Position numbers and translations under genes: made by a program. Below the pieces are notes generated by a model, which had not been told where the DNA came from, did not search any database, and was given only the letters and a program-made list of their open reading frames with translations. From NCBI GenBank assembly GCA_964480365.1, contig CAYZPM010000015.1, positions 14,418 through 78,417 of the forward strand: a DNA stretch of 64,000 bases, read 5' to 3'. The stretch comes from CAIQPV01 sp964480365 (lineage in GTDB: Bacteria > Pseudomonadota > Gammaproteobacteria > Burkholderiales > Gallionellaceae). Shown one piece after another: positions 1 to 8,158 of the stretch; the first letter of the stretch is position 1; each line of letters starts with the position of its first letter.

Positions 1-630
1 TTCGCAATGATAAATCGCGGTTGCCAGCATTTCAGGCAACCCCCATTCCCGCAATAATGTGGCGGTCAGTTCACGGTGATCGGTATCAAAGGCCTCATGC
101 TCTAATGCAATCCGTTTATGGATACCCTCATCGGGCGCGGAAATGATTTCACCATACCGATCTGGAAAAATGGAGGCTAGAGCCAGCTCTCCTACAGTGC
201 ACAACAGTCCGGCAGTAAAGTTTTCTTCTGCATAAATCTTGGCAAAAGCAGCTAGTGCCTGTGCTGAAATGGCGGCTGCCAGGGAGCGTGACCAAAATTG
301 CTCATAGTTGAATTGAGGGCAATGACCACTACGATGATCATGCAGCACTGAAAAGGCAAGAACAATAACACGCACCCGAAAAGAGCCAAGCATGGTGATG
401 GCCTTCGAGAGAGAAGCGATGGGACGGCTATGACCGAAGGAGGCCGCATTGGAAAATTTCAGCAGCTCCCCCGCAATTGCCGGGTCAGACTGAACCAAAC
501 GAACCAGATCGTCAATCTTGTAGTCGTCACGTTGCAGTAGTCTGACGATAGCCAATGCTAAACCCTTAGGCGATGGCAAATGCCCAGAGGCCTTGAGTTT
601 TACGTAACGTACGGGGTCAACAAAACGCAT
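1..630 (-). CDS. HDOD domain signalling protein (3' part beyond window)
   Basis: Reading the minus strand from the ATG at 630 gives 210 open codons running off the window edge. The product begins MRFVDPVRYV and shows HDOD-domain features: an early Leu-Pro-Ser-Pro stretch, QSDPAIAGELLKFSNAASFG, SLSKAITMLGSFRVR, and a late DHRELTATLLREWGLPE followed by AIYHCE. HDOD proteins lack the full HD phosphohydrolase metal site and usually act as protein-interaction or signalling domains (family knowledge). An AGAAGGG stretch lies upstream of the ATG. The C-terminus is missing, so any fused output domain cannot be seen. Family call is confident; the role is unknown. Confidence 0.85.
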   Translation of the reverse strand, partial: MRFVDPVRYVKLKASGHLPSPKGLALAIVRLLQRDDYKIDDLVRLVQSDPAIAGELLKFSNAASFGHSRPIASLSKAITMLGSFRVRVIVLAFSVLHDHRSGHCPQFNYEQFWSRSLAAAISAQALAAFAKIYAEENFTAGLLCTVGELALASIFPDRYGEIISAPDEGIHKRIALEHEAFDTDHRELTATLLREWGLPEMLATAIYHCE

Positions 631-1045
631 GTCTATCCATCCCTTCTGGAACGCACCTCAGTGGCCGCTTCGGCTGCTATACGTCGCCGGTGTCCGCTTC
701 AGCGTGCTCTTCTACGCCCGGCTGGATCTCAAGTGGGATGTTCCACCACTGCGTGGTTCATTTCGTTGTTACCTCACCTTTACATGATGCATACCCTATC
801 AAATCAGGGGTGGCAAAACCAATCCCACTTATCTGACTCGATTGTTTGGGATGAGTGGTGAAAAAATCCGAATGGACGGTTAAAACTCATTGACGAGCGG
901 TTGTCTTCGCACTCTTTGCCAAAAAGTGCTTTTACTAACATAAACTACAACTGACCTTGGCGACAAGTCCTTTTTTTATTTCTGCCGGGAGTAATTTTTC
1001 CAGTGGTAAAATGCTCGGCTCGTTCGCGAACAATAACCCGGCATC
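631..1045. other. Intergenic region upstream of dnaB
   Basis: No credible gene is seen in these 415 bases between the divergently oriented HDOD gene and dnaB; the short open frames here lack family features. The region must hold both promoters. Near dnaB a TAAAAT hexamer (about 1005-1010) could be a -10 box, and GTTCGCGAAC at 1022-1031 is a 10-bp perfect palindrome just before the start codon. Neither is firm. Confidence 0.4.
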
Positions 1046-2449
1046 ATGCAAAACTTTTCCATTCCAGTTACTGATTCCCAGCTTGAGGCGATCAAGCTCC
1101 CTCCGCATTCGGTCGAGGCCGAGCAGTCGGTGCTGGGCGGCATCCTGCTGGATACTACGGCGTGGGACAAGATCGCCGATTTGATAAGTGAGCGTGATTT
1201 TTACCGTTTTGAGCATCGCCTGATATTCAGGCATATCGCGCGCCTGACCGAACATGCCAAGGCGGTAGACGTGATTACCGTGGCCGAGTCGCTGGAAAAC
1301 AACGCCGAACTCGACAAAGCGGGCGGGCTGGCTTATCTGGGTTCGCTGGCGCAGAACGTGCCCTCTGCGGCCAACATCCGGCGCTATGCGGAAATCGTGC
1401 GCGAGCGTGCCATCATGCGGCAACTGGCCGAAGTCGGCAGCGAAATTGCCACCAGTGCCTACAATCCTGGTGGGCGCGATGCCCGACAGTTGCTGGACGA
1501 AGCGGAAAGCCGTGTATTTGAAATTTCCGAAGCCGGTGAACGCGGCAGCCAAGGGTTTGTTCCTATTCCGCCGTTATTAACCCAAGTGGTGGAGCGCATC
1601 GAGACTCTTTATGGTCGCGATAACGCCAGCGATGTAACCGGCATTGCAACCGGCTTCACCGATCTGGACACCATGACTTCCGGCTTGCAGCCGGGCGACC
1701 TGATCATCGTTGCCGGGCGCCCCAGTATGGGCAAGACCGCTTTTTCCATCAATATCGCTGAGCACGTCGCACTGGAAGTCAATAAACCGGTGGCGATCTT
1801 CAGTATGGAAATGGGCGGCACCCAGTTAGCCATGCGCATGATCGGTTCGGTCGGCAAACTCAATCAGCATACCTTGCGCACCGGCAAGCTGGAAGACGAT
1901 GACTGGTCGCGCATGACTCATGCGCTGGGGCGTTTGAATGATGCACCTATCTTTATCGACGAGACTGCCGCGCTGAATTCCCTGGAATTGCGTTCGCGCG
2001 CACGCCGCTTGCATCGGCAAAATGATGGCTTGGGACTCATCGTGATCGACTACATTCAGTTGATGTCTTCCACATCAAGTAAAGGCGGTGAAAATCGCGC
2101 CACCGAAATTTCAGAAATTTCCCGTTCGCTTAAAGCTTTGGCCAAAGAGCTGCACGTACCGGTAATCGCCCTGTCGCAGCTTAACCGCAGCCTGGAACAG
2201 CGACCCAACAAGCGTCCGGTAATGTCCGACCTGCGCGAATCCGGTGCTATTGAACAGGATGCCGACTTGATCCTGTTCATCTATCGTGATGAAGTTTACA
2301 ACCCTGATTCACCCGACAAAGGCAAGGCGGAGATTATTATTGGCAAACAACGTAACGGCCCGATAGGCAAAGTCGAACTGACCTTCCGTGGTGAATACAC
2401 GCGCTTTGACAATTACGCCCATACCGGACAGTATCGCTCCGACGAATAG
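1046..2449 (+). CDS. dnaB: Replicative DNA helicase DnaB
   Basis: A 467-residue protein of normal DnaB length. The N-terminal domain (about 15-120) has the typical PPHSVEAEQSVLGGIL start. The RecA-like helicase domain has Walker A GRPSMGKTAF near 224-233, a Walker B region around LIVIDYIQLM, and the conserved SLKALAKELHVPVIALSQLNR and SDLRESGAIEQDADLILF motifs. It forms the hexameric helicase that unwinds DNA ahead of the replisome and recruits primase (family knowledge). It is followed about 60 bases downstream by tRNA-Val, into which a mobile element has inserted. Nothing odd is seen in the protein. Confidence 0.97.
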   Translation: MQNFSIPVTDSQLEAIKLPPHSVEAEQSVLGGILLDTTAWDKIADLISERDFYRFEHRLIFRHIARLTEHAKAVDVITVAESLENNAELDKAGGLAYLGSLAQNVPSAANIRRYAEIVRERAIMRQLAEVGSEIATSAYNPGGRDARQLLDEAESRVFEISEAGERGSQGFVPIPPLLTQVVERIETLYGRDNASDVTGIATGFTDLDTMTSGLQPGDLIIVAGRPSMGKTAFSINIAEHVALEVNKPVAIFSMEMGGTQLAMRMIGSVGKLNQHTLRTGKLEDDDWSRMTHALGRLNDAPIFIDETAALNSLELRSRARRLHRQNDGLGLIVIDYIQLMSSTSSKGGENRATEISEISRSLKALAKELHVPVIALSQLNRSLEQRPNKRPVMSDLRESGAIEQDADLILFIYRDEVYNPDSPDKGKAEIIIGKQRNGPIGKVELTFRGEYTRFDNYAHTGQYRSDE

Positions 2450-2509
2450 TCGCGGTGTTTTTAAGTTTGAACCATAGCGGCAGTTCAGTTACAATGCGCA
2501 GCCTTATAC

Positions 2510-2586
2510 AGGCGCGTAGCTCATCTGGTTAGAGCGCTTCCTTGACATGGAAGAGGTAGTTGGTTCGAATCCAATCGTGCCTACCA
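2510..2586 (+). tRNA. tRNA-Val (anticodon GAC)
   Basis: A 77-nt cloverleaf. The acceptor stem AGGCGCG pairs with CGTGCCT (one G-T pair), the D stem is GCTC/GAGC, and the anticodon loop TTGACAT lies between CTTCC and GGAAG, giving GAC. The T arm carries GGTTCGAATCC, the discriminator is A and CCA is encoded at 2584-2586. Its 3' end is the probable attachment site of the element that follows, and the gene appears intact after integration. Confidence 0.96.
2572..2581 (+). other. attL core candidate in tRNA-Val 3' end
   Basis: The 10-mer CAATCGTGCC inside the T arm and acceptor of tRNA-Val recurs exactly at 10561-10570. The 18 bases ending with it match at 15 positions. Integrases of this family commonly use tRNA 3' ends (family knowledge). 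Confidence 0.5.
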
Positions 2587-2680
2587 ACAAGCAGTATAAA
2601 GCAGTCCAAATATGTACACCAAACCCGCACAGTTACTAGCTTTGCGGGTTTTTTCTTGTCCAATGCAAACCATCCACGTT

Positions 2681-2751
2681 TGTTGGTATCCAGTGTGCAA
2701 TGTTGGCATATTCGTTGGCATCTGGTATGTTGCTATCACCTGATACCAACA
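2681..2751 (+). repeat. Integrase arm-type sites, left end
   Basis: Four copies of the 9-mer YGTTGGYAT: 2681-2689, 2701-2709 and 2713-2721 direct, and an inverted copy (ATACCAACA) at 2743-2751. All lie between the tRNA and the integrase start. The 2701/2713 pair is spaced 12 bp, the same as the pair at the right end of the element. They are likely integrase or recombination directionality factor binding sites. Confidence 0.65.
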
Positions 2752-2763
2752 AAGGGGGAAAAT

Positions 2764-3975
2764 ATGGCACTGACCGACATTGAGGTGAAGAAGGCAAAAT
2801 CCACCGATAAGCCCATGAAGCTGACAGACGGGGGCGGCTTGTTTCTACAGGTACAACCTAACGGCTCAAAGTATTGGAGGCTTGCTTATCGCTTCGGTGG
2901 CAAGCAGAAAACGCTGGCACTAGGTGTTTACCCTGATGTGAGCTTGGCAGATGCACGAGGCCGCCGCGATGATGCACGTAAGCTGCTGGCGAATGATGCC
3001 GACCCCTGTGCTGTGAAACAGGCTCAAAAAGCCGCGAAAAATGAGAAGGCCGCAAATAGCTTTGAAGTGATAGCGCGTGAGTGGCATGTAAGGAAGTCGC
3101 CTACTTGGGCAACCTCCAATGCTGATGCGATTATCCAGCGACTAATAAACGATGCATTTCCTTGGCTGGGGAATAGGCCAATTGCCGACATTACCCCACC
3201 TGAATTATTAAAAGTGCTGCGCAGGATTGAAGAGCGAGGCGCGGTGGAAAGCGCCCATCGCATGCGCAACTACTGCGGGCAGATATTCCGCTACGCCATT
3301 GCAACCGGACGCGCCGAACGTGATGCTTCTGCCGACCTGCGCGGCGCACTTCCTCCCCCTATTAAAGAACACCGCGCCGCCATTACCGACCCCAAGGCCG
3401 CCGCCGAACTGTTGCGTGCCATGGACAGCTATCAAGGCTCTTTCATTACCAAGTGCGCCCTGCGCCTTGCCCCGCTAGTATTCGTGCGCCCCGGCGAACT
3501 GCGAAAGGCTGAATGGGCGGAAATTGATCTGGACAAAGCAGAATGGAACATACCCCCCGCACGAATGAAAATGCGCGAACCGCACCTTGTTCCGCTGTCT
3601 ACTCAAGCAGTGGAAATCCTGCGCGATCTTTACGCACTGACAGGCAACGGGCGTTATGTGTTTCCCGGAGCACGTACCAACGGCAGGCCGATGAGTGACA
3701 ATGCGATTCTTGCGGCACTACGGCGCATGGGTTTTGCCAAGGATGAAATGAGCGGCCACGGCTTCCGCGCAATGGCTCGCACTATCCTTGATGAAGTGCT
3801 GGGTGTGCGCCCGGACTTCATCGAACACCAGCTTGCCCATGCCGTGCGTGATCCAAACGGGCGTGCATACAACCGGACGGCGCACCTTGCCGAACGCCGA
3901 AAGATGATGCAGCAGTGGTCGGATTATCTGGACAAGTTAAAGGCAGGTGCGGAAGTGATACCGCTACGCGCATAA
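2764..3975 (+). CDS. Tyrosine recombinase/integrase, P4 type
   Basis: A 403-residue site-specific recombinase starting at ATG 2764 behind AAAGGGGGAAAAT, a strong ribosome site; a longer reading frame reaches back into the tRNA and is rejected. The N-terminal arm-binding domain (DUF4102 type; KLTDGGGLFLQVQPNG, LALGVYPDVSLADAR) precedes the SAM-like core-binding domain and the catalytic domain. The latter has Arg in FVRPGELRKAEW, HGFRAMART (H-x-x-R), HQLAHAV and the nucleophilic Tyr in RAYNRTAH. It would catalyse integration and excision at tRNA-Val directly upstream. All catalytic residues are present, so it is probably active. Confidence 0.94.
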   Translation: MALTDIEVKKAKSTDKPMKLTDGGGLFLQVQPNGSKYWRLAYRFGGKQKTLALGVYPDVSLADARGRRDDARKLLANDADPCAVKQAQKAAKNEKAANSFEVIAREWHVRKSPTWATSNADAIIQRLINDAFPWLGNRPIADITPPELLKVLRRIEERGAVESAHRMRNYCGQIFRYAIATGRAERDASADLRGALPPPIKEHRAAITDPKAAAELLRAMDSYQGSFITKCALRLAPLVFVRPGELRKAEWAEIDLDKAEWNIPPARMKMREPHLVPLSTQAVEILRDLYALTGNGRYVFPGARTNGRPMSDNAILAALRRMGFAKDEMSGHGFRAMARTILDEVLGVRPDFIEHQLAHAVRDPNGRAYNRTAHLAERRKMMQQWSDYLDKLKAGAEVIPLRA

Positions 3976-4019
3976 TACAAATTGTCCACGCACAGTTCCA
4001 ACTTGAGCAAGAATAAAGA

Positions 4020-4035
4020 CGATAAGCACTTATCG
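4020..4035. promoter_or_regulatory. Inverted repeat upstream of alpA-like gene
   Basis: CGATAAG-CA-CTTATCG, a 7-bp inverted repeat in the 294-base gap between the integrase and the AlpA-like gene. It may be an operator; function not shown. Confidence 0.35.
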
Positions 4036-4161
4036 AAGCTGCATATTGGAAAAACTGTGGCTAAAAAATATTGAATTAAAGCAATAAGCAAAGAACACTG
4101 GGTTGTCGCAGGATTTAATAATCGTGCCGCCTGTTTGTCATTAAAACAATGACACGAAAAT

Positions 4162-4190
4162 AGTGTTATTAATGACAAAAGAATAACACT
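4162..4190. promoter_or_regulatory. Inverted repeat, possible operator
   Basis: AGTGTTATT at 4162-4170 and AATAACACT at 4182-4190 form a perfect 9-bp inverted repeat with an 11-base spacer, about 80 bases before the AlpA-like start. A second inverted repeat, GCATCGTT (4230-4237) with AACGATGC (4261-4268), ends just before the start codon at 4270 and could fold over the translation start. Confidence 0.4.
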
Positions 4191-4269
4191 TTTGACGATA
4201 CCCTACCGTAAGTGCTTGTCCTACCATTCGCATCGTTCCGTCGGTTGACGGTGAAATGGAAACGATGCG

Positions 4270-4494
4270 ATGCAATCAAATACACAAGCAACACCAACAA
4301 GCTTTTACCGCTTGCCAAAAGTTCGCGAGATATGCGGCGGCGTGTCCGCCTCTACCGTGTGGAACTGGGTCAAGCAATCTGACAAAACCGGCTTTCCTAA
4401 ACCGATCAAATTATCTTCCAACTGCACAGTATGGGAAGCTCAGGCCATAGAGGCTTTTGCACAAGCTCGCATTGCTGCATCACAAAACCAGTAG
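4270..4494 (+). CDS. AlpA-family regulator / directionality factor
   Basis: A 74-residue protein with the AlpA/excisionase-like winged helix: FYRLPKVREICGGVSASTVWNWVKQSDKTGFPKPIKLS, then VWEAQAIEAFAQARIAA. AlpA proteins of integrative elements activate integrase expression or assist excision (family knowledge). It lies downstream of the integrase and opens a run of closely spaced genes. The start at 4270 is preceded by another in-phase-looking ATG in a different frame, and an inverted repeat overlaps the leader. Confidence 0.85.
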   Translation: MQSNTQATPTSFYRLPKVREICGGVSASTVWNWVKQSDKTGFPKPIKLSSNCTVWEAQAIEAFAQARIAASQNQ

Positions 4495-4506
4495 GCAAGG
4501 CTTGCC

Positions 4507-4659
4507 ATGAATATGCAAGGCAAGATTATAGAACGCCTGCAAATGCGCTGGGAGCGGTTCTCACACCTCGCATTAGACGCTGATATAGCCGCACCGTCAT
4601 TAATCGAAGTGCTGTGGCTGATCCTGTTGCGACCACACAGAATGCAGTGGGGCGAATAG
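4507..4659 (+). CDS. Small protein, unknown function
   Basis: A 50-residue reading frame from ATG 4507, twelve bases after the AlpA-like stop. The product begins MNMQGKIIERLQMRW and has a short hydrophobic stretch LIEVLWLILL near the end. Its TAG stop shares one base with a GTG that starts the next gene (sequence TAGTG), a pattern of translational coupling. That overlap and the tight spacing are the evidence that it is real. I do not recognise a family. Confidence 0.5.
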   Translation: MNMQGKIIERLQMRWERFSHLALDADIAAPSLIEVLWLILLRPHRMQWGE

Positions 4660-5168
4660 TGAAACCAGCGCCCGCTTTTCAATGCTATGCCAGCAACATC
4701 ATTGCAGATAAGCGTTATCGGCTTATGACACCTAGCGAACGTTTTGTGTGGATATCAATTTACCTTGAGTGCTGGCCTAACCGTGCATTACCTGCTGACT
4801 CTGCCGACCTTGCAAAATACCTGGGTTATACGGTGGAAGAAATCAAAGCTGGATTGACTGATCGTGTTTTGACGTTTTTCCGAAAAGTTGAAGGAGAGTT
4901 GATTTCACCTGAGCTAGAGGAATATCGGGCAACGCTTGAGTTGCGCAACTTAAAGAAGTCGGAAGGAGGAAAAGAAGGCGCGAAACGTAAGCGTGAAAAG
5001 GCTCCCGGCGGGTTAGGTAATGCTGAAGGTACACCTAGAGGTAAACCTGTAGGTTCCTTAGAACAATCTAAACCAAACCAATCTAGTCAAACCCAGTCTT
5101 CAGGGAAGGGGGATATCCATGTTGATTCATGGGTCGGTGAATATGAAAAAGCTTCGAGGGGTTGTTGA
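4659..5168 (+). CDS. Hypothetical element protein, possible helix-turn-helix
   Basis: A 169-residue protein if started at GTG 4659, which overlaps the previous stop by one base and has GGGGCG just upstream; an ATG at 4614 in the same frame would add 15 residues but lies inside the preceding gene. The N-terminal 90 residues look folded (RYRLMTPSERFVWISIYLECWP, ADLAKYLGYTVEEIK), resembling helix-turn-helix regions of phage and plasmid replication proteins. The C-terminal part is Lys/Gly/Ser rich and probably disordered. Function not assigned. Its position between the AlpA-like gene and the mobilization genes fits a replication or regulatory role (inference). Confidence 0.6.
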   Translation: MKPAPAFQCYASNIIADKRYRLMTPSERFVWISIYLECWPNRALPADSADLAKYLGYTVEEIKAGLTDRVLTFFRKVEGELISPELEEYRATLELRNLKKSEGGKEGAKRKREKAPGGLGNAEGTPRGKPVGSLEQSKPNQSSQTQSSGKGDIHVDSWVGEYEKASRGC

Positions 5169-5429
5169 TTGAAATATTAGATTTACAGCAAGGCAAGCGA
5201 AGCGCGTCAGTCGTTGATTGCCGCCATACCGTACATGCCTGCGGTGGGTGAAGTGTGGTGAAGGGTGTGGTCAACGGGGTCATCGTTGTCCATGCCTTCT
5301 CCATACGTTCGGCGGAACGCCGATCATCCACGGCAAAGGCAACGCACTAAAGCTTAGCACTCCGGGGTTTGTGCACAATGGGTTAAAAAGTGAATGCAGA
5401 TTTAGATAAATATCTGGAGAGGAAATGTC
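5169..5429. other. Intergenic region in mobile element
   Basis: A 261-base gap with no gene I can support. It contains the G-rich tract GGTGGGTGAAGTGTGGTGAA near 5240 and a GGCGGAACGCCG inverted repeat near 5311. No promoter or terminator is clear. Confidence 0.3.
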
Positions 5430-5858
5430 ATGGCAAAAAACTGGGCAGAGGAATTGATAACTCGTTTTAAATCTCAAAAAACAAGGACTGACCAGCAGGA
5501 ACTGATAGTGCTGTTGTATGAGAAGACGGGCAGGACAGCAGCGAACGAAATGGAACTGAATGTTTTGTTGAAAGCTGAACGAGCGAAGGAAAGATCAAAG
5601 GCGGCAGAGGCAGCCGCTGCAAAATTGCTCTGTGCTCGCAAGGACGAAGCACGGAAGGTGCGAAATCATCGCTTGATCATGCAAGGCTTGCTGATTGATT
5701 TTGCAGGATTAGCAGGGCGAGATAGGGGTGAGATTTTTGGTGGTCTGTTAGCACTGGCACAGTCCAGTGCCGATAAATGGGCAAACTGGAAGCAATCCGG
5801 TGATGTGCTATTGGCACGAAAGGAGAAGGAAATTGCGAATGACAAAGTGGTTAAGTGA
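5430..5858 (+). CDS. TraD-like mobilization accessory protein
   Basis: A 142-residue basic protein rich in Ala, Lys and Glu. The central helical part (about 50-80) has the look of a coiled coil, and the C-terminal part contains KVRNHRLIMQGLLIDFAGL, reminiscent of the small TraD proteins that accompany MobA/TraA relaxases. It sits directly before the oriT-like hairpins and the relaxase gene, the usual place for a relaxosome accessory protein. The start ATG 5430 follows a GGAGAGGAAATG-like site. The family call is moderate; a general DNA-binding accessory role is the safer statement. Confidence 0.55.
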   Translation: MAKNWAEELITRFKSQKTRTDQQELIVLLYEKTGRTAANEMELNVLLKAERAKERSKAAEAAAAKLLCARKDEARKVRNHRLIMQGLLIDFAGLAGRDRGEIFGGLLALAQSSADKWANWKQSGDVLLARKEKEIANDKVVK

Positions 5859-5885
5859 TTTCACGTTAAGAGAAAATATTTTTGG

Positions 5886-5950
5886 GTGCGCTTTTATCCT
5901 CTCAACTTTTAGTTGAGAGGCGCACTTAGCCCTTTCTCCGACGGAGAAAG
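5886..5950 (+). other. Candidate origin of transfer (oriT)
   Basis: Two perfect hairpins lie between the TraD-like gene and the relaxase. CCTCTCAACT/AGTTGAGAGG (5898-5907, 5911-5920) has a 3-base loop and is flanked by GTGCGC (5886-5891) and GCGCAC (5920-5925). CTTTCTCCG/CGGAGAAAG (5932-5940, 5942-5950) has a 1-base loop. Inverted repeats next to a MobA/MobL gene are typical of oriT; the nick site cannot be placed by eye. A terminator is less likely because no T tract follows. Confidence 0.6.
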
Positions 5951-5995
5951 CGTGCGGCCTCTTCGATGCAATTCTAAACAAAAGAGAAAAACAAA

Positions 5996-7141
5996 ATGGC
6001 GTCTTATCACCTTACGGTAAAAGTCGGGAAGCGGGGAGCCGGTGCAAAACATGCTGAATATATTCAGCGCTGCGGCACGTATGAAAATTACAAGGATGGC
6101 GAAGATATTGTTCATTCTGAATTTGGCAATATGCCAAGTTGGGCGCAACACTCCCCTTCTGAATTTTTTCGGCACGCGGATTTGCATGAAAGAAAAAATG
6201 GTTCCAGCTATCGAGAATTCGAGGCCGCTATTCCAAGAGAATTATCTATCGAACAGCAAATCGAATTTGTGCGCGAATTCGTCAAACGAGAAATTGGAGA
6301 AGGCCACCCATACATTTTTGCAATCCACAATCCTGCTGCCGCCTTGGAAGGAGGAGAGCAACCACACGGCCATATCATGTTTTCTGAACGTAAGATGGAC
6401 GGCATCGAAAGAAACCCAGAGCAGTTCTTCAAGCGCTACAACTCCAAAGAGCCTGCGAAGGGCGGTTGCCAGAAGGAAAGTCAGTTCTCTGGTGGACTGG
6501 TTTGTGAAGAACGAAAAGCAGCCATTGTTGGATTGCGGGAGCGTTTCGCAAAACTGCAAAACAATCACTTGGCCATGCATGGTCACGCTTCCCGCGTTGA
6601 TCATCGGAGTCTAAAAAATCAGGGCAGCGAGCGTCGTCCAGAAAAACATCTCGGCCCAGAACGCAGCCGCGATGTGTCAATCATTGAAGCCATCACAGAA
6701 TTCCGTTCTGCCAGCCGCGAGGCTGAGCAATCGGAAATTGAAGTCGATCAACAGATCGACATAACCACCAGCCTGACGGCTGCATTACTTGAAAGGAATC
6801 AAAATGTCATCAACCGTACTGTCACAAACCAAAGTCGAAAAATCCCTCCTCCCCACCCCGGATATCGCCTGCATATCATGTCCGAGCTCGTTTTGGGTGG
6901 AGACAAAGGCGAACCAAGCAAAGTTACGATGTTATTGCCAGAAATTGTCAGAAATAACGTGGGAGCTTGGGATGGAGCCAAAAAACCAGATAGTGAATTG
7001 CGACGGATTGACGCAGTAAGCATAGAAGTACCGTCAATCTTGCCACAAGCTACAGTTTCGGATTCCACTACTACATCAGCAATATCGAAGATCGTGGTAG
7101 TGGAAAAAAGAAAATCCAAGGCTAGGGGCTGGGAACGTTAA
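5996..7141 (+). CDS. MobA/MobL family relaxase
   Basis: A 381-residue protein. The N-terminal 230 residues match the MobA/MobL relaxase pattern: an early KHAEYIQRCGTYENYKDGEDI segment, FEAAIPRELSIEQQIEFVREF, and the metal-binding histidine motif QPHGHIMFSERKMDGI. Such enzymes nick oriT and pilot the strand during mobilization (family knowledge). The C-terminal 150 residues have no recognised domain, and the protein is short compared with relaxases that carry a primase or helicase. It lies directly downstream of the oriT candidate and ends in front of a cruciform-like inverted repeat at 7141-7193. Confidence 0.85.
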   Translation: MASYHLTVKVGKRGAGAKHAEYIQRCGTYENYKDGEDIVHSEFGNMPSWAQHSPSEFFRHADLHERKNGSSYREFEAAIPRELSIEQQIEFVREFVKREIGEGHPYIFAIHNPAAALEGGEQPHGHIMFSERKMDGIERNPEQFFKRYNSKEPAKGGCQKESQFSGGLVCEERKAAIVGLRERFAKLQNNHLAMHGHASRVDHRSLKNQGSERRPEKHLGPERSRDVSIIEAITEFRSASREAEQSEIEVDQQIDITTSLTAALLERNQNVINRTVTNQSRKIPPPHPGYRLHIMSELVLGGDKGEPSKVTMLLPEIVRNNVGAWDGAKKPDSELRRIDAVSIEVPSILPQATVSDSTTTSAISKIVVVEKRKSKARGWER

Positions 7142-7193
7142 TGGGCACGCAGACCTGATCCGCCGCGCAAAGGCGGGGAGTTCTACTGCCCAT
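7141..7193 (+). terminator. Nested inverted repeat after the relaxase gene
   Basis: Outer arms ATGGGCA (7141-7147) and TGCCCAT (7187-7193) enclose CCGCC (7160-7164) and GGCGG (7172-7176). It lies between the convergent relaxase and the 7238-7714 gene. There is no T tract directly after it on either strand, so it is a possible but atypical terminator. Confidence 0.35.
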
Positions 7194-7237
7194 TTGGACT
7201 GCCGAATGGTGTCTTGGCGGCCTTTGGGAACTCTAGT

Positions 7238-7714
7238 CTACTCTCTGCCGCCCTTTTTTTCGACGCACTGCTCTGATTTTCCCATGCCTGCAACCACTCC
7301 TCTCCCGCTCTGATATTTGATGCGAGTCTCTAGATCATCTATGGACGGCATTCGGTCGAGCGTACTCAGGTCGTGAATTGTGTAGCAATGCTGGTAGATT
7401 TTTAGCAAAATGTGGCATTCGTCTGCATATATCACTTCGCCGTGGTATACGCCCGATTCTATGTTGACCTCATTTTTCTCGCCTTTTAGCTGCTTGATGT
7501 GCACACACATGTTGACCAGCGACGAGGCTTTGAGCTTGTCGATACATGCTAGTGCCTGTGTTGCGTAGACACCATTGGGGTAATTTGACAGGTAGTCTTG
7601 GTAGCTATCTACGGTTGCTGTGCTATTGGCATTGTCCCACGCAAGTTGCTCTTGTTTGTTATGTTCAGTGACAACTTTGTCGCCTTTTAAAATGTTGCTC
7701 ATGTTGTTCACCAT
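7238..7714 (-). CDS. Hypothetical cargo protein
   Basis: 158 residues from ATG 7714 (MVNNMSNILKGDKVV); the longer frame to 7810 overlaps the upstream lipoprotein by 80 bases and is rejected. A middle segment, SYQDYLSNYPNGVYATQALACIDKLK (about 45-65), looks like the short repeat often found in peptidase or caspase-like associated proteins, with helical spacing similar to tetratricopeptide units. The rest is not recognised. The gene follows the lipoprotein gene after 16 bases and is probably cotranscribed. No signal peptide is seen, so it is likely cytoplasmic. Function unknown. Confidence 0.6.
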   Translation of the reverse strand: MVNNMSNILKGDKVVTEHNKQEQLAWDNANSTATVDSYQDYLSNYPNGVYATQALACIDKLKASSLVNMCVHIKQLKGEKNEVNIESGVYHGEVIYADECHILLKIYQHCYTIHDLSTLDRMPSIDDLETRIKYQSGRGVVAGMGKSEQCVEKKGGRE

Positions 7715-7730
7715 GATTGTGAGGCTTACT

Positions 7731-8090
7731 TCACCAGCGACCGTGCCAACCCTTTTCGCTTTTCTCGAAGGTGATGCGATGGGATATCGTTTGCAATGTT
7801 CCTGGTGCAACTGCGGGCATGCCTTTTGGATATTTTACGGTTATTTCGACCGTCATATTGTACAGCTTGACCCCGAATTGATCCATTGCCTGTCCGTCTG
7901 TTTTCTTGAAGTTCTCGACAACAACCCTTCCCGAGTTGATGAGCGGCTTGTAGTAGTCAAGCACAATATTTTTGGCATCTGATTCGGATGGGTTCCCCCC
8001 ATCCGCGATAGAGGTAACCTTGTCACAACCCGCCAAAGAAAAGAGGGAAATCAAAACAACCATCACAGTTAAGCCATTATTTAAACGCAT
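7731..8090 (-). CDS. Small putative lipoprotein
   Basis: 119 residues starting MRLNNGLTVMVVLISLFSLAGCDKV, a clear lipoprotein signal with lipobox LAGC and Asp at +2, which in many proteobacteria favours inner-membrane retention (family knowledge). The mature part has an alpha-beta pattern (DAKNIVLDYYKPLINSGRVVVENFKKTDGQ...) similar to small lipoproteins of unknown function. It is the middle gene of a three-gene minus-strand cargo set in the mobile element. Function not assigned. Confidence 0.75.
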   Translation of the reverse strand: MRLNNGLTVMVVLISLFSLAGCDKVTSIADGGNPSESDAKNIVLDYYKPLINSGRVVVENFKKTDGQAMDQFGVKLYNMTVEITVKYPKGMPAVAPGTLQTISHRITFEKSEKGWHGRW

Positions 8091-8158
8091 TTAAATTTCC
8101 CTCACTTAATTGAAGTTCAAAGTAAAATCAACACAATGATCTATTGCTCACCATTTCT

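Noticed and set aside
2560..2763. Upstream extension of the integrase into tRNA-Val
   Set aside because: It would overlap the tRNA; ATG 2764 has a strong ribosome site and matches the family start.
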